Below, one piece after another: positions 51,652 to 62,087 of a DNA stretch of 64,000 nt. Position numbers and translations under genes: made by a program. The notes beneath the pieces are model-generated. The model was not told the DNA's origin, ran no database searches, and saw only the letters and a program-made list of their open reading frames with translations. Every line of letters begins with the position of its first letter. Within the stretch, counting starts at the first letter, position 1. Source of the DNA: Membranipora membranacea (lineage: Eukaryota > Bryozoa > Gymnolaemata > Cheilostomatida > Membraniporidae); the NCBI GenBank assembly GCA_914767715.1, contig OU612067.1, positions 4,402,001 to 4,466,000 on the forward strand. The letters are read 5' to 3'.

Positions 51652-54600
51652 ATGGCGAGTCCTCGAACACGTAGAGTACTCAAAGAAGTTAAAGATACAA
51701 ATGATAACAAGGTAAGCAAATTAAACCAGCACTATAACATGTCATTTGCACATATGTATTATTTTTCTTCGCAATAAAAGGGGTAAGAAAAACACACCGT
51801 GTGGTTTTGTAGATGTTTTACTGTTGTACTCATCACGCAAACAAACATGATAACACTGACACAACAATACAGTCTCCACTGTATCAGATCGAGGAAATTA
51901 TCTACATTATTGAACTCCACTGTTTTCCCAATAATAGATGCGTTCAAGCATTGTGCAGTTCTGTTCAGAAAGATAATCTTGAAAACCGTTCTTCCTAGTT
52001 GCCAATAGTATTTATCTGTTCAGCTGGCAAGATTAATTGCTCATAACTTATTTTACTTACTCATTTTTAACTTTATTTAACTAGAGATGTTTTGACTGTA
52101 ACACATTAAACCCACAATGGGTCAGTGTAAGCTATGGGATATGGATTTGTCTGGAATGTTCAGGAAAGCACAGAGGACTTGGTGTTCACATCAGGTATGT
52201 ACCCTACTATAACTAAGAACTAAATTATATGCCATTTTATATTAGAGAGAGGTTTTTTAATGCGTCAAAGTTCACCCAATTATGATGTTTAGATTTGGGT
52301 ATTCTTGCGCTTAAAAGATGGTTTTTATATGCTAGTATACCTAAAATATGTTCGACCAAGATACAGTTGCCCTCAAACCTGTTTGGCTTTAAATATGTAC
52401 ATATAAATATATGAATTACTAAACAATAATTCAATATATATGAGTCTTGATCTACTGTTACAGTTTTGTGAGATCTGTGACGATGGATAAATGGAAGGAC
52501 CTGGAGTTAGAGAAGATGAAGGTCGGAGGTAACAGTAAAGCTAAAGAATTCCTAGAGAGTCAGTCGGATTGGGACGAGACAGCATCATTCCAGGAGAGAT
52601 ATAACTCAAAGGCAGCGGCACTACTTAGAGACAGGGTAATCAATACAATACATTCATACAGCGTAAACTCAATAAAGATAATTAATATTGTTAACTCTAT
52701 TGCCTACAAACATAGATGGCCAATATATTTATAAACAGTGTTCTTTTATATGATTTGGTCTTCTTTGCTCATTGTTTCGTACCATCATCTATTAGAAACG
52801 GATTTATCCTACCAGCATTTGACAATTATGTAATGAAGGAAAGATACAAAAATATATACACTAAACACATGTCTGACTAGAAACAAGTACAGTCAACTTA
52901 AGTTAGGATAATTTTCATACTAAAACAGCTGCTTCATCACCCCCTCAAACACAATTAAATCATTAGAAATTCAGATTTCATAACCAGCTGAAGATTTTCT
53001 TCTTTTGCTATCCACATTCTGTATGCCCCTGCGTCAGATGCTGGCCCAAAGTGTAATATCTATGACATATCAAAACATTATTCATTCAAACGTAAGGAAT
53101 TTTTCACTGTTTAAACCTCACATAGTCCAATATTACATTTAGGTATCGACAGAGGCGAGAGGAGAGCCGTGGTCCATATCTACATCTTCAGCTAAAGATT
53201 ATATCCCCCACAATGCCTCATCTAATAGTCTGAGAAGTGCTCCATCTCAAAACTCATCCAGTAATGATCTAGAATCATTCTATGGCATGTCTAAGTAAGT
53301 ATGATATCTTGTTGTTATTGAGTTCTCATCCTAGGAGTGAGATTGGCAATGAATTTAGAACATCTATTTGGTTGATACCACTGGTTACTCCTTAGAACAA
53401 TGTCTAAATCACCGCAATGCAAGGCAATAAAAATTAGAAATCACAGCTGACTCTTTTTGGGTGAATCAAATAAATTGGTTATTGTTTATTTTGTATTATC
53501 TGTGTGCGTGTAACCCAGAGGACAATAGGAGGGGTATGGGGCTTAGTTCGTTGAGTAGAAAATAATATTTCCTGGGTTTTGCTGACATTCAATAAAAGAT
53601 CATAATCAGAACATTGCTTAGAAATCCTGTCTTTTTGCCTTTTGCAGGATAAATCATCATATTATGATGATTTATCCTGCAAAAGGCATAAATAAATGAC
53701 ATTTCGTAAAAACATCTTTAATATGGAACAAAATCCCTAATCCCAGAGGTTCGAGTTGCTTGAGGCGTGCTGTTTTTTTTGTGGATCTTCTGATGATTAT
53801 GGATGGGAAATAATTAATGTTCAACTTTTTTCCATAGAGAAGAAATTGCGAGAAAGAAAGAAGATTTTTTCCAACGTAGACAGCTAGAAAATGAGAACAA
53901 ATCGTCGTAAGTAAAAACAAATATTTTGTCAATGCCAGAATTGACTAGATTTTAATGTCTACATGGTTGTTTTTTGTGCTGTGTTGTAGACAAAAACACT
54001 GCAGTCTGAGTACCGTAAAACCTAGACTTAGGTGACTTTCAATAAGAAACATGTAGATGCGGCTCACATCTGAATCGTGCTTTCCTTCTTGCTGGCCATA
54101 GATTGATGGATTGATCACAGAGGTTATGTCCTTGAAATGGTTTATAAATGGTTTTAGGGGCATGGTGACTTATAGGTGTGTTGAATTTTTAATGTGAAAC
54201 AAATTATTTATGAAAATACATCATGACTTTATACGGAGGTTATAGGGAGGTTATAGGGAGGTTATAGGGAGGTTATAGGGAGGTTATAGGGAGGTTATAG
54301 GGAGGTTATAGGGAGGTTATACGGAGGTTATACGGAGGTTATAGGGAGGTTATAGGGAGGTTATACGGAGGTTATAGGGAGGTTATAGGGAGGTTATAGG
54401 GAGGTTATAGGGAGGTTATACGGAGGTTATAGGGAGGTTATAGGGAGGTTATAGGGAGGTTATAGGGAGGTTATAGGGAGGTTATAGGGAGGTTATACGG
54501 AGGTTGTAGGGAGGTTGTAGGGAGGTTGTAGGGAGGTTGTAGGGAGGTTGTAGGGAGGTTGTAGGGAGGTTGTAGGGAGGTTGTAGGGAGGTTATAGGGA

Positions 54601-57600
54601 GGTTATAGGGAGGTTATAGGGAGGTTATAGGGAGGTTATACGGAGGTTATAGGGAGGTTATAGGGAGGTTATAGGGAGGTTATAGGGAGGTTATAGGGAG
54701 GTTATACGGAGGTTATAGGGAGGTTATAGGGAGGTTATAGGGAGGTTATAGTGTAAATGAATATATTGTTGCAGGGATTTACCGCCGAGTCAGGGAGGTA
54801 AATATGTTGGTTTTGGCAGCTCTCCAAATGTTCCTGCTAAGAAAGACGACGACCTTATGGCTAGTCTATCCTCTGTGAGTACTGAAAATGTAACTGAGCA
54901 ATAATGTGAATGAGGTGATAAAATGCTGTTCTGAGTCTATTGTGTACTGCAGTTATAGAGTAGCGTGTATATAGTACATTATGTTTATTGTGCTGCAAGG
55001 TGGAAACTGTATCGTGAAACCTGAACTCAATATATAGAATCCACTGAATACTATATGTTAGTACTGTACCATGTTTATAGTATTCTATTCTGTGTATGTA
55101 TACTGGACTGCGCATATTTCTCTGTGCACTCGGTTCATCAACTTTCAGATCTAAATCTACCCCTAAATTCAATTATATGAACCTGGTCTTGTTCAAACTT
55201 CTGTTCACAGCCATAAGATATGTCTGACTGGGAACCAACTAACACCTTTCTCTCATATGAAAATTCAATCCAATTTTGTTATATTTACACAGGGATGGGC
55301 TTCTTTCACCGTTGGCGCATCTAAATTAGCCTCATCAGTTTCTGAAAAGGTAAGAGTGTTAAGACAAGCAGGCGTGTTTGCTGTATAATTGTTTATTTTT
55401 CCACTGAAATAAAAAGATGCATCAGTATAATATATTAATACGTTGTTGATGTTGTGGCTTTTTGTATCATATTGGACAACATTTGCATGCTGTCTCTCGC
55501 TGCCAGGAATAGGTACTATCCGCTTCTGTAATGCTGATCACTATCGTTATGTGGTAGATAAATCTAACTTACATAAAGTTTGAGCTCTTAAACTGATTCA
55601 CCATGACCTGTTCATCACCACAGTTATCTAAATATGATATGACTCTTGATAGTACTTGTTATTGGTAGCACAGTTGTCCGTCCATGTTGTACTTCTGTTG
55701 TAATTATGATCTATAATTGCTGCACCTTATAATATTCAGGCTACAAAACTGGGTAACACCGTGGCAGAAAAATCAAAAGAAGTTAGTCATTCTATGAGTG
55801 AAAAGGTAAAAATATTATTTTTTATTGTTCATCTATGATGTCAGCTCCGTTTTATTATATAGAGTAGCATACCTTGTAAAACCATATGTTCCAATCATAT
55901 ATTGCCAAGATGTTGGCTCTGATCGGCTATTGGGGGGAAAGGTAACCCAACCGCCAACCAACAAATCGGCAACCATAAATACTCAACCAGCTTTCAGGAT
56001 TAGAATAAAAGTTCATTGCATTTTTTTCTTTGAGCTTCTTTTTATTAGCTTTAAAGTTTGATGTTTTGTTCTATGTTGTTAGCAATCGCTCTGTGTCACA
56101 TAAACGGTGGTTGAGTTTTCACTATCTATTGATGTCTTTTACATAGGTAAAAGAAGGGAAGATAGGAGAGAATGCAAAGAGTGGCTTTGCTTCATTAGGT
56201 AGTAAAGTAACCTCAGGCTGGAGTGATTTCTCTAATATGTGGTCAGATGGACCTAAGTCTAAAGCAATAACAGATGGGGACGATACCGAACAATCTGGAC
56301 TCTCCAAAAACAAGTATGTCACCATACAATAGTACAATTATATTAGTCACCTTTGATCATGCCTTTTTTACTGAAATTGCATATTTTTTTAACGGAAGCT
56401 GGTCACGTTGAAACATATGAACATATATATCAATGAGGCCACAATTTTACTTATTATCAAATGTAACCTGAAATAACATTTCATGTTTTTATATGCATGC
56501 CGTATAAGCTATGTATGCATGTTCCATAGTAATCAGGATGGATTTCCAAGAAATGGCAATAACCAAACTTCATATAGGCTAACTGGCATCATATTTCATG
56601 ACTTGAAATCTAAGACTTTTGCAATGGTTTTCATGGATTTTTCTCTCTCAATATTTTAGGTCTGATAGCGGCTGGGGATGGGGAGCATGGGCAGCCAGTG
56701 GTGATACAGATTCTAAGTCACAATCTCAGTCAAATGATGACGATTTATGGGGAGGTTTGAACAACTCAGGTAAAAAGCAAGGTGAGTCAGCTGCATCTTT
56801 TTACAACATGAAGCTTACCGAAAAACTGGAGATGGTGCATATACTGCTTCATTGGAATCATTGGAAGGGGAAGGAGGATTGTGGTAATTGCAATTTAAAT
56901 GCCTGATCAAAATCCGAAGCCGCCAACCTTAAACAACGGCATCAATATAAATTAGCTAAGGCTATATAATCGAAAACTGACCAATGGGTTTAAGCAGGTT
57001 TGGTAGTTCGTAATGAGTCCATAGACAAAACACAATGAATGAGTCTCTCAATAATGACATAGAAACATCGGGAGTTGTCTTAACATAAAAATGAAGAGAT
57101 TTGTTTTTTGTTTTGGGAAGATAACTCTATATTAATCAGTTATTACGAATAACAAATTTACAAGAATTCTGATACTTGAATCCAAAATGTCAGATCGTAG
57201 CGTCAAACCTGTGAAAGAGCAATGCTGATATTACAACGTGTAAATATAAATATGCTTCATGTAGATATAGTGAGGGTTTAATTAAGCCAATCTTCTGAAG
57301 TTATAGGCTCAGAAACTAGGTATAATTAGATAAATGATCCGATCACAACAAAGGAAATTACTCGGGTACTCCGAGCAGTAACTCGCTTAATTGCCATCTA
57401 TTCTCTATGGTTGTCTCCCTTCAAACCACTACATTATTTTTTGAAGAACACAATAATGCCTTCATTTTACGGGACAAAAAATTCATTTCACATCTTTCTT
57501 TTGTAAATGCAAAGATTCTTTTCGATTAGGAATATATTCATAGGATTGGCTATCAATATTCTACATTCTTTTGATGAAAGACACCAGGTGACTGAAAATT

Positions 57601-60286
57601 GCATGATATAGGGACCTAAACACAGATTAATATCTAAGGCAACTCTGGTTTCTCTACATTTTTCGGATAAATCTTTCGCCTTTTACTAAAGATTTCCGTG
57701 CAGAGGAACATTACAATGAGTCTATAGACTAATTTTTGACACCCTCTAATGGAGGGTAACAATAAAAAATAACTTACATCCCTGACAATTTTTTTTTAAT
57801 AAAACGAATCAGAAATTTTGTCTGGGCAAAACTGGATTGTTAATAAGATAGCCATCTGTGGTCTAATAATAATCGGCAATCCTCATTCATCATCAAAATG
57901 AAAGTTTGAGGGAAAAAAGACAAAATTATAATTATACTGAAATCATCTAAGGAGGCTCATAGCTGTAAAAGAATTAAGCATCCATATAAACTACTGAATC
58001 TTTGATCAAAATTACTATGACACCCTCAATATACTGTTGAAGAAGGTGGTTGGGGTCAAACTTGGCATGAATGGCTTGGTTATGGTTGAAATTGTCCTTC
58101 AATTTGTTTAAATTTTCAGAAGTTTCTGTACAGAGGTACATGACTATAAACTTTTTCTTTTTTTTCACATCTCCCAAGAAGGGTCATCAAAAATATATAA
58201 TACGTGCCCATAGCCAGCCGTATGTTTCTCTCCACTATAAGCATCATGTAATCTGTATCGTCTACTTCTATACAATAAATGAAGGGCAGCTGAAATAATT
58301 GGAATGTGCAAAAAGCAAAGATTGTGCCAAAAAACCAACAGCCCAATATGCTAATCAAGAATGGTAGTTTCGAAACAAAACTGGAGGTCAGGGTGCTTGC
58401 TTCCCGTGCTTACGAGAGAGTATAGCTTGTCAAAGTGTGACACAATAATTGTTGGAATGAGACCATAACATTCTCTGGCGTTTTTAACGCAAAAGAAGAT
58501 CCCTAAGATCATCAGATATTCTTGTGAAATACCTATCCTTATCCATGTAAATGGAGAATATTTTTTATGCATTTATTGACAAAAATTTTCATCATTAAAA
58601 TGATGTTTTTCCAAACTTGTCAAAACAAGAAAAACACTCCAAACAAAAACATGGAAGTGAGACATAGACGACTTGGCTAAATACACAGAAAACAATGAAA
58701 ATGATTATGGCTTAGATAACTTTGAAAACTCTTGTGATGTAAATTTTGTAAAATACGATGCTTACTTCTCAATTCTGCTGCCACTCAACATCTCAGCTGT
58801 TTGAAATTATTAATAACCTCAGCAGAACATGAACAATGTGTGACCTGATATCCACATTTACAGCAATCATCCGTATATCATTTTTTGAACTACTTGAATG
58901 GGAGTTGTCTGAACATAACATTTGGAATAACAACTCCCATAATTTTCAGTATTCTCACAATAATAGATCAGCTTTTCAATATAAAATAAATGAGGCAATA
59001 TCATCATTATATTCTTTGTGGCATAAAAATAAGATCACTGTGGTCATCTTATTAGAAATCTGTGTCAGGATACGATGATATTATTACTATTAATTTGTTA
59101 ATTGCATTGTTGCTCATGTCGTTATGGGCTTAGCTCACGTTAATCACAACAAAGAAAATCGCTCCAACCTTCACTAATGATGGCACGGAAGCAAAACAGG
59201 ATCTGGTGATCTTCAGTGGTTATCTCCTTCTTGTTACCATTGCATTTTTCTTTGACATTATCGATATCACTCATTTCTGAATTAAGTTAACATTTAAATG
59301 CAATTCCCTCTCATTCGAAGCATATAAAAGGAAATATACACATTTAGTTTTTAGGTGATAACTATGTTTTTCCTAAATTTTACCCATTAGACATCTGTTA
59401 ACTAAAATGTGTAGGAGAAAGGGAATTTATCCAGAGCGCATATTAATGACAACTCTGGTTTCTCTACATTTGCCGAGTAAATCTTTCGCCTTTTACTAAA
59501 GATTTCCGTGCAGAGGAACATTACAATGAGTCTATAGACTAATTTTTCACACCCTCCCATGGAGGGTAACTTAAAATAAATGAATTAATTGCGCAAGAGT
59601 GCATTGTGAAGGGTGTTTCAGATATATGGTAAATTTGTGCATATTAGAATCCACTGTTAGAACCCAGCCAGTACCAGACTCATACCGATCCATAATTACA
59701 CTCATCACTATTTCCTCACATATTTATTTGTTTCAGTTAACTTGGTTACCCAACGCGACTCTCAAAATTTAGAAACCCTAAGAATCAGATTCAGTGCACA
59801 CCTTGTGAATGATGTCGGTTGTTAGTATAGCCTCCTTTCTGTGAGCACTGGAATTTCTAGAGGCGGATTTGTCTTCACAGCGCAATCAACCATAATACTC
59901 CTTCATATAGCTGATACATACACAGACTTACATGCTATTACTCAACCAACAATTATCAGTTCACGAAGTGCCGCGATTTGGGTAATAAAAATAATCACAC
60001 AGGAGTAATTATTTAGATGTATATTTTTCCAGGTGGTTACACTGCGCTCAGCTCTGAGGATACACAGCCTGGTGATGATTGGCTGAACTCCGCAGATGAT
60101 GATGAATGGGAAAAGAACTGGAATTCGCAGGTTGGCGGTGGCGCAACGTCGGCGGCAGCGAAGCCAAAGTCTTCTGCTACCAGTAATCCCAACGACTTTG
60201 AGGCGTATAATCCTCTGTCCAAAGTTGCTGCCAAGCCCAAAACTAAAACTACTGATGATGACTTATGGGATATGTTGAATAACTGA
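51652..60286 (+). CDS. ARFGAP1: ARFGAP1, GTPase-activating protein for Arf1
   Basis: Eleven exons join in frame to 438 aa: 51652-51711, 52085-52194, 52464-52635, 53143-53294, 53838-53906, 54775-54874, 55293-55349, 55740-55805, 56147-56313, 56660-56769, 60033-60286. The start [15 protein letters not shown] and the ArfGAP zinc finger (C22, C25, C42, C45) with arginine finger R50 (CSGKHRG) match the family closely. [19 protein letters not shown] follows. [14 protein letters not shown] precedes a first amphipathic lipid-packing segment (about 214-240, [19 protein letters not shown]). A second similar segment ([10 protein letters not shown]) is in exon 9. The enzyme triggers GTP hydrolysis on Arf1 during COPI coat cycling at the Golgi, sensing membrane curvature. 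The C-terminus has tryptophan-rich acidic motifs (DDEWEKNW and two DDDLW..LNN copies). It is slightly longer than the human protein. Confidence 0.96.
53636..53688. repeat. Perfect 26-bp-arm palindrome in ARFGAP1 intron 4
   Basis: TGCCTTTTGCAGGATAAATC extended by ATCATA is followed by a single T and then its exact reverse complement. The whole is 53 bp with a one-base centre. It could extrude as a cruciform or be a mini hairpin element. Confidence 0.85.
54232..54751 (+). repeat. 11-bp minisatellite (about 47 units) in ARFGAP1 intron 5
   Basis: The unit GGAGGTTATAG is repeated for about 520 bp without interruption. Variants are ordered in blocks: most units read GGGAGGTTATA, single units read CGGAGGTTATA at intervals, and a block of about eight reads GGGAGGTTGTA (about 54497-54590). 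It ends only about 23 bases before the 3' splice site of exon 6 (AG at 54773-54774). This leaves very little room for branch point and pyrimidine tract. Confidence 0.95.
57587..57604 (+). promoter_or_regulatory. Putative snRNA proximal sequence element of U5 copy 1
   Basis: GTGACTGAAAATTGCAT lies about 40-55 bases before the U5 start. A related word (GTTAACTAAAATGTGTA) is at exactly the same offset before U5 copy 2, although most of the surrounding sequence differs. snRNA genes use such a PSE around -50. Confidence 0.4.
57640..57760 (+). ncRNA. U5: U5 spliceosomal snRNA, copy 1
   Basis: It has the 5' stem start AACTCTGGTTTCTCT and stem-loop I with the invariant loop GCCTTTTAC (57678-57686) flanked by AAATCTTTC and TAAAGATTT. 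TTCCGTGCAGAGGAACA, the GAGTC region, a canonical Sm site AATTTTTG (57731-57738) and a 3' hairpin (ACCCTC/GAGGGT) follow. Loop I holds the exon ends together during both splicing steps. The gene lies sense in the last intron of ARFGAP1. Exact ends are estimated by comparison with known U5. Confidence 0.93.
59397..59414 (+). promoter_or_regulatory. Putative snRNA proximal sequence element of U5 copy 2
   Basis: GTTAACTAAAATGTGTAG lies at the same offset from the U5 start as the similar word before copy 1. Support comes only from position and partial identity between the two copies. Confidence 0.4.
59450..59570 (+). ncRNA. U5: U5 spliceosomal snRNA, copy 2
   Basis: It is nearly identical to copy 1, 1810 bp downstream, with the same loop I (GCCTTTTAC at 59488-59496). 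Differences lie where U5 tolerates them: the internal-loop side (TTTTTCGGA versus TTTGCCGAG), the base after the Sm uridines (AATTTTTC instead of AATTTTTG) and the 3' hairpin (ACCCTCC/GGAGGGT, one pair longer). The non-canonical Sm end makes it a possible variant or weakened gene. Confidence 0.9.
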
Positions 60287-61535
60287 TGTTCAGTTTTTAG
60301 GACTGATTACTAGGTAATTTTTCTGTAATTAGGAATTGTGTGTAATTATGTTGAGCTACTAGGACTTTTCATATATCAGTTTCTTTGTATTGAGTCACGT
60401 AAGCGCATGAGGGACGTCTATATAATTTTCGCATCCTAGGCTGTACTTACACAACAAGATAAAATGTTACAGAACTTTATATACAAGAGAATTGGAAATC
60501 ATGTTTTCTGCTTTACTGCCAGTACCATTTCGCACAGCGACATCATCGTTATGATTGTGTTAGCTATTTACTTTCTGTGCATATAATGATATATCATCTC
60601 ACTACAGCAACAATATTCCATTGTGACAAGACTTTGCTAGCTATGAAACATTACATGGTCATTTTTATAATCGTATTTCAATATCACAATTGTAACAAGT
60701 CTTCAGAAGAGATGGAGTGAACATTGAGGCTTGGAGAATGATATTTGAGCTATATCGTGTATATTTTTATGTCATACAAGAACAGTTATTTATACGGTAT
60801 ATACAGCCATACAGCTCAAGTGAATGTCTCTTTCCTCTGATTGGCTCATTTTGTTTAGCAGGCTCTGGCCTGGTGTTTTGGGATAAGATATGTAATCCGA
60901 TATCCAAACGGTATTAATTTGTTATGATTAAGTCGGGATCCAGTGACTTCTACTAGAGACCAATTATCGTGAAGGCTCTCACAAGGAAATTAGATAAATA
61001 GCATTATGGGAAAAATTATTCTTTTCAAATTTCTGACAACATCACATATACTTCTACAAAGCTTTGTCATCAGAAGATTTTCAGCATGAAATATTGAAAT
61101 AAACATCAAAGGACGAAATAAACAAACTGGTGAACTTCTCCTGGGTTCAGAGACCGAAATCACACAGCGGGTTCATAAAGTTATCAATGCTGTCAGAATC
61201 CACTGACCTACTGTCATCCAAAGCACCACCTATTACATCTGATCTTCTCTGTATATAGGAGATAATTAATGTGGGTCTAACCTGTAATTTAGGTTTACAA
61301 ATGTGCCCCTCAATTTTCCCAATCCCAGCATCATTCATGACATTATTGCTTAGATTAAATCAAGGTAGGTGTCCACTCAAAGCTTAACTGCAAGTTTGGG
61401 TACCAATTAGATGCGCCTCTTTCAGATCCTATAGTCAAACAAATAAACACTTAGTTCATTAAGTGTGAGTAGTCTCGTAGCGGACTGAGCCTTCAGGAAG
61501 ATTTCACTTGCTGATGCTGTAACGTAGATGTGAAG
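60287..61535. other. ARFGAP1 3' UTR and intergenic region
   Basis: AATAAA at 61098-61103 is a plausible ARFGAP1 poly(A) signal about 810 nt past the stop. I see no other coding exon. The promoter of the fucosyltransferase-like gene should lie close to 61500. Confidence 0.4.
61098..61103 (+). promoter_or_regulatory. Putative poly(A) signal of ARFGAP1
   Basis: AATAAA about 810 nt after the stop codon, with a second AATAAA-like word about 17 bases later. The call rests on consensus only. Confidence 0.35.
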
Positions 61536-62087
61536 ATGAAAACCAGGATACGAAGTGGACGGCAGTATATACCTATGGTGAAACCTGGAGAAAATGGTCA
61601 CAACCGATCAGGATTTTGTACCTTGACAAGCTTTGTAAGGCTTGTTGACTCAAAGTGGACTCTAGTTATAGCTCTCATGCTCACCACCTACCATTTGACT
61701 ATGAACCCGCTACTTCTCAGCAAGACATCCGCTCACAACATAGCAGTCATGTCAGCATTTACAGAAACATCTACAGAGCAACCGGTCAGAGTAATCAAAC
61801 AACCGCCACCACCTGATAAACGCCTAGTACTAGCCTGGACTCCCCTATCAGCTCACAAGCAGCTCTGGGGTATAGACAGTACAACCTTTGGTCGCTGCCG
61901 ATACAGTAACTGTGAGATCACAGCTAACCGCTCCAGACTTAGTGAGGCTGACTTACTTCTATTCAGGATAAGAGAGCTGAAGAATATCAAATCAGCCAAA
62001 CCGTACAGACAGTATGTGTGGCCTATAGATCAGACTGATATGCCTCCCAGTCATCAGAAAGGACAGATGTGGATGGAGGTTAATGAG
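61536..62087 (+). CDS. Alpha-1,3-fucosyltransferase-like (GT10), first coding exon, gene continues beyond the window
   Basis: An open exon runs from ATG at 61536 (184 codons) to a good donor (AATGAG|GTGAGG). It encodes a short cytoplasmic tail, one signal anchor (WTLVIALMLTTYHLTMNPLL, about residues 42-61), a stem, then the start of a GT10 fold. The pattern is LVLAWTPL, FGRCRYSNCEITANRSRLSEADLLLFRIREL, then KGQMWMEVNE, matching the N-terminal part of Golgi fucosyltransferases (the C-x-Y-x-x-C ... R-x-x-L-x-x-A-D block). Such enzymes move fucose from GDP-fucose to glycan GlcNAc. The GDP-fucose-binding half is not found before 64000, so the next exon lies outside the window. The specificity is not certain. 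Confidence 0.75.

Larger units (their letters stand above)
56770..60032. other. Last intron of ARFGAP1, host of two U5 snRNA genes
   Basis: This 3.26-kb intron contains U5 genes at 57640-57760 and 59450-59570. The 1.7 kb between them has interrupted minus-strand open stretches (57974-58177, 58116-58358, 58351-58572) that suggest a decayed mobile element, but I cannot name a family. Confidence 0.5.

Noticed and set aside
54232-54751. Possible CRISPR array
   Set aside because: This is an 11-bp head-to-tail minisatellite without spacers in a eukaryotic intron.
57640-59570. The pair of 120-bp direct repeats read first as LTRs of a retroelement
   Set aside because: Each repeat is a complete U5 snRNA with loop I, Sm site and 3' hairpin. 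There is no primer-binding site or reverse transcriptase between them.
61530-61535. Alternative fucosyltransferase-like start upstream (GTG at 61530)
   Set aside because: It is not an ATG, and the ATG at 61528 is followed at once by TGA. ATG at 61536 gives the full type II anchor.
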